This document shows, piece after piece, positions 63,999-64,000 of a stretch of DNA of 64,000 nt; within the stretch, counting starts at the first letter, position 1, and each line of letters begins with the position of its first letter. Location of the stretch: contig JAXGYZ010000006.1 of assembly GCA_040772005.1 (NCBI GenBank), forward strand, positions 62,001 through 126,000, in the 5' to 3' direction. Under the pieces are notes generated by a model that ran no database searches, was not told where the DNA came from, and saw only the letters and a program-made list of their open reading frames with translations. Made by a program: the position numbers and the translations under genes. The stretch is from MWBF01 sp040772005 (lineage in GTDB: Bacteria > Chloroflexota > Anaerolineae > CG2-30-64-16).

Positions 63999-64000
63999 GA

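Overview
The window reads as a GC-rich, gene-dense bacterial chromosome, most likely a Chloroflexota (Anaerolineae/Caldilineae-like) member. This is inference from four traits: Thr/Pro-rich 'TPTATATP' spacers in exported proteins, frequent TTG/GTG starts, an effector-associated domain protein, and many short palindromic repeats between genes. I saw no rRNA, tRNA, CRISPR array, transposase, integrase or phage gene.

Bases 1-23161 form a long, mostly + strand carbohydrate catabolism region. It holds a GH4 C-terminus, two URO-D-family proteins, a GNAT acetyltransferase, a GH172 (DUF2961) protein, a GH88 unsaturated glucuronyl hydrolase, an SDR, an old-yellow-enzyme-type reductase, a KDG-type PfkB kinase, a D-2-hydroxyacid dehydrogenase, a third URO-D-family protein, GH29 alpha-L-fucosidase, an aldo/keto reductase, a zinc-type dehydrogenase, glucokinase, an FGGY kinase and an enolase-superfamily sugar-acid dehydratase. 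Together they fit uptake and breakdown of fucose- and uronate-containing glycans: glycosidases release sugars, dehydrogenases and the dehydratase convert them to keto-deoxy acids, and the kinases feed central metabolism. A less GC-rich uracil-DNA-glycosylase-like gene (7710-8471) interrupts the run.

Bases 23163-26243 (- strand) encode two MFS permeases and an unrecognised protein. Bases 26361-35991 (+) are a transport operon behind a near-consensus promoter and a leader of about 330 nt: a solute-binding lipoprotein, two permeases and two ATPases of the Dpp/Opp type, then a GH2 beta-mannosidase and a SIS-domain isomerase.

Bases 35994-41640 alternate redox genes (a decaheme cytochrome c and a thioredoxin-like protein), each bracketed by members of one palindromic repeat family, with an ABC-2 export pair on the other strand. 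Bases 41661-47666 hold a fatty acid desaturase, Mug glycosylase, an alpha/beta hydrolase and UvrA. Bases 47689-50596 are a NarL/LuxR-type two-component system, followed by an ADP-ribosylglycohydrolase and a ScyD/ScyE-like secreted propeller that ends in a clear intrinsic terminator.

Bases 53767-64000 are all on the - strand: a cytidylate-kinase-like protein, a less GC-rich islet (YbjQ-like gene plus an effector-associated-domain/TM/FGE protein, the signature of a conflict or signalling system), then a cluster of a membrane-anchored exported protein, a helical-repeat protein of about 1330 aa, a beta-propeller and a large protein running off the window. The last cluster is the least explained part of the window.
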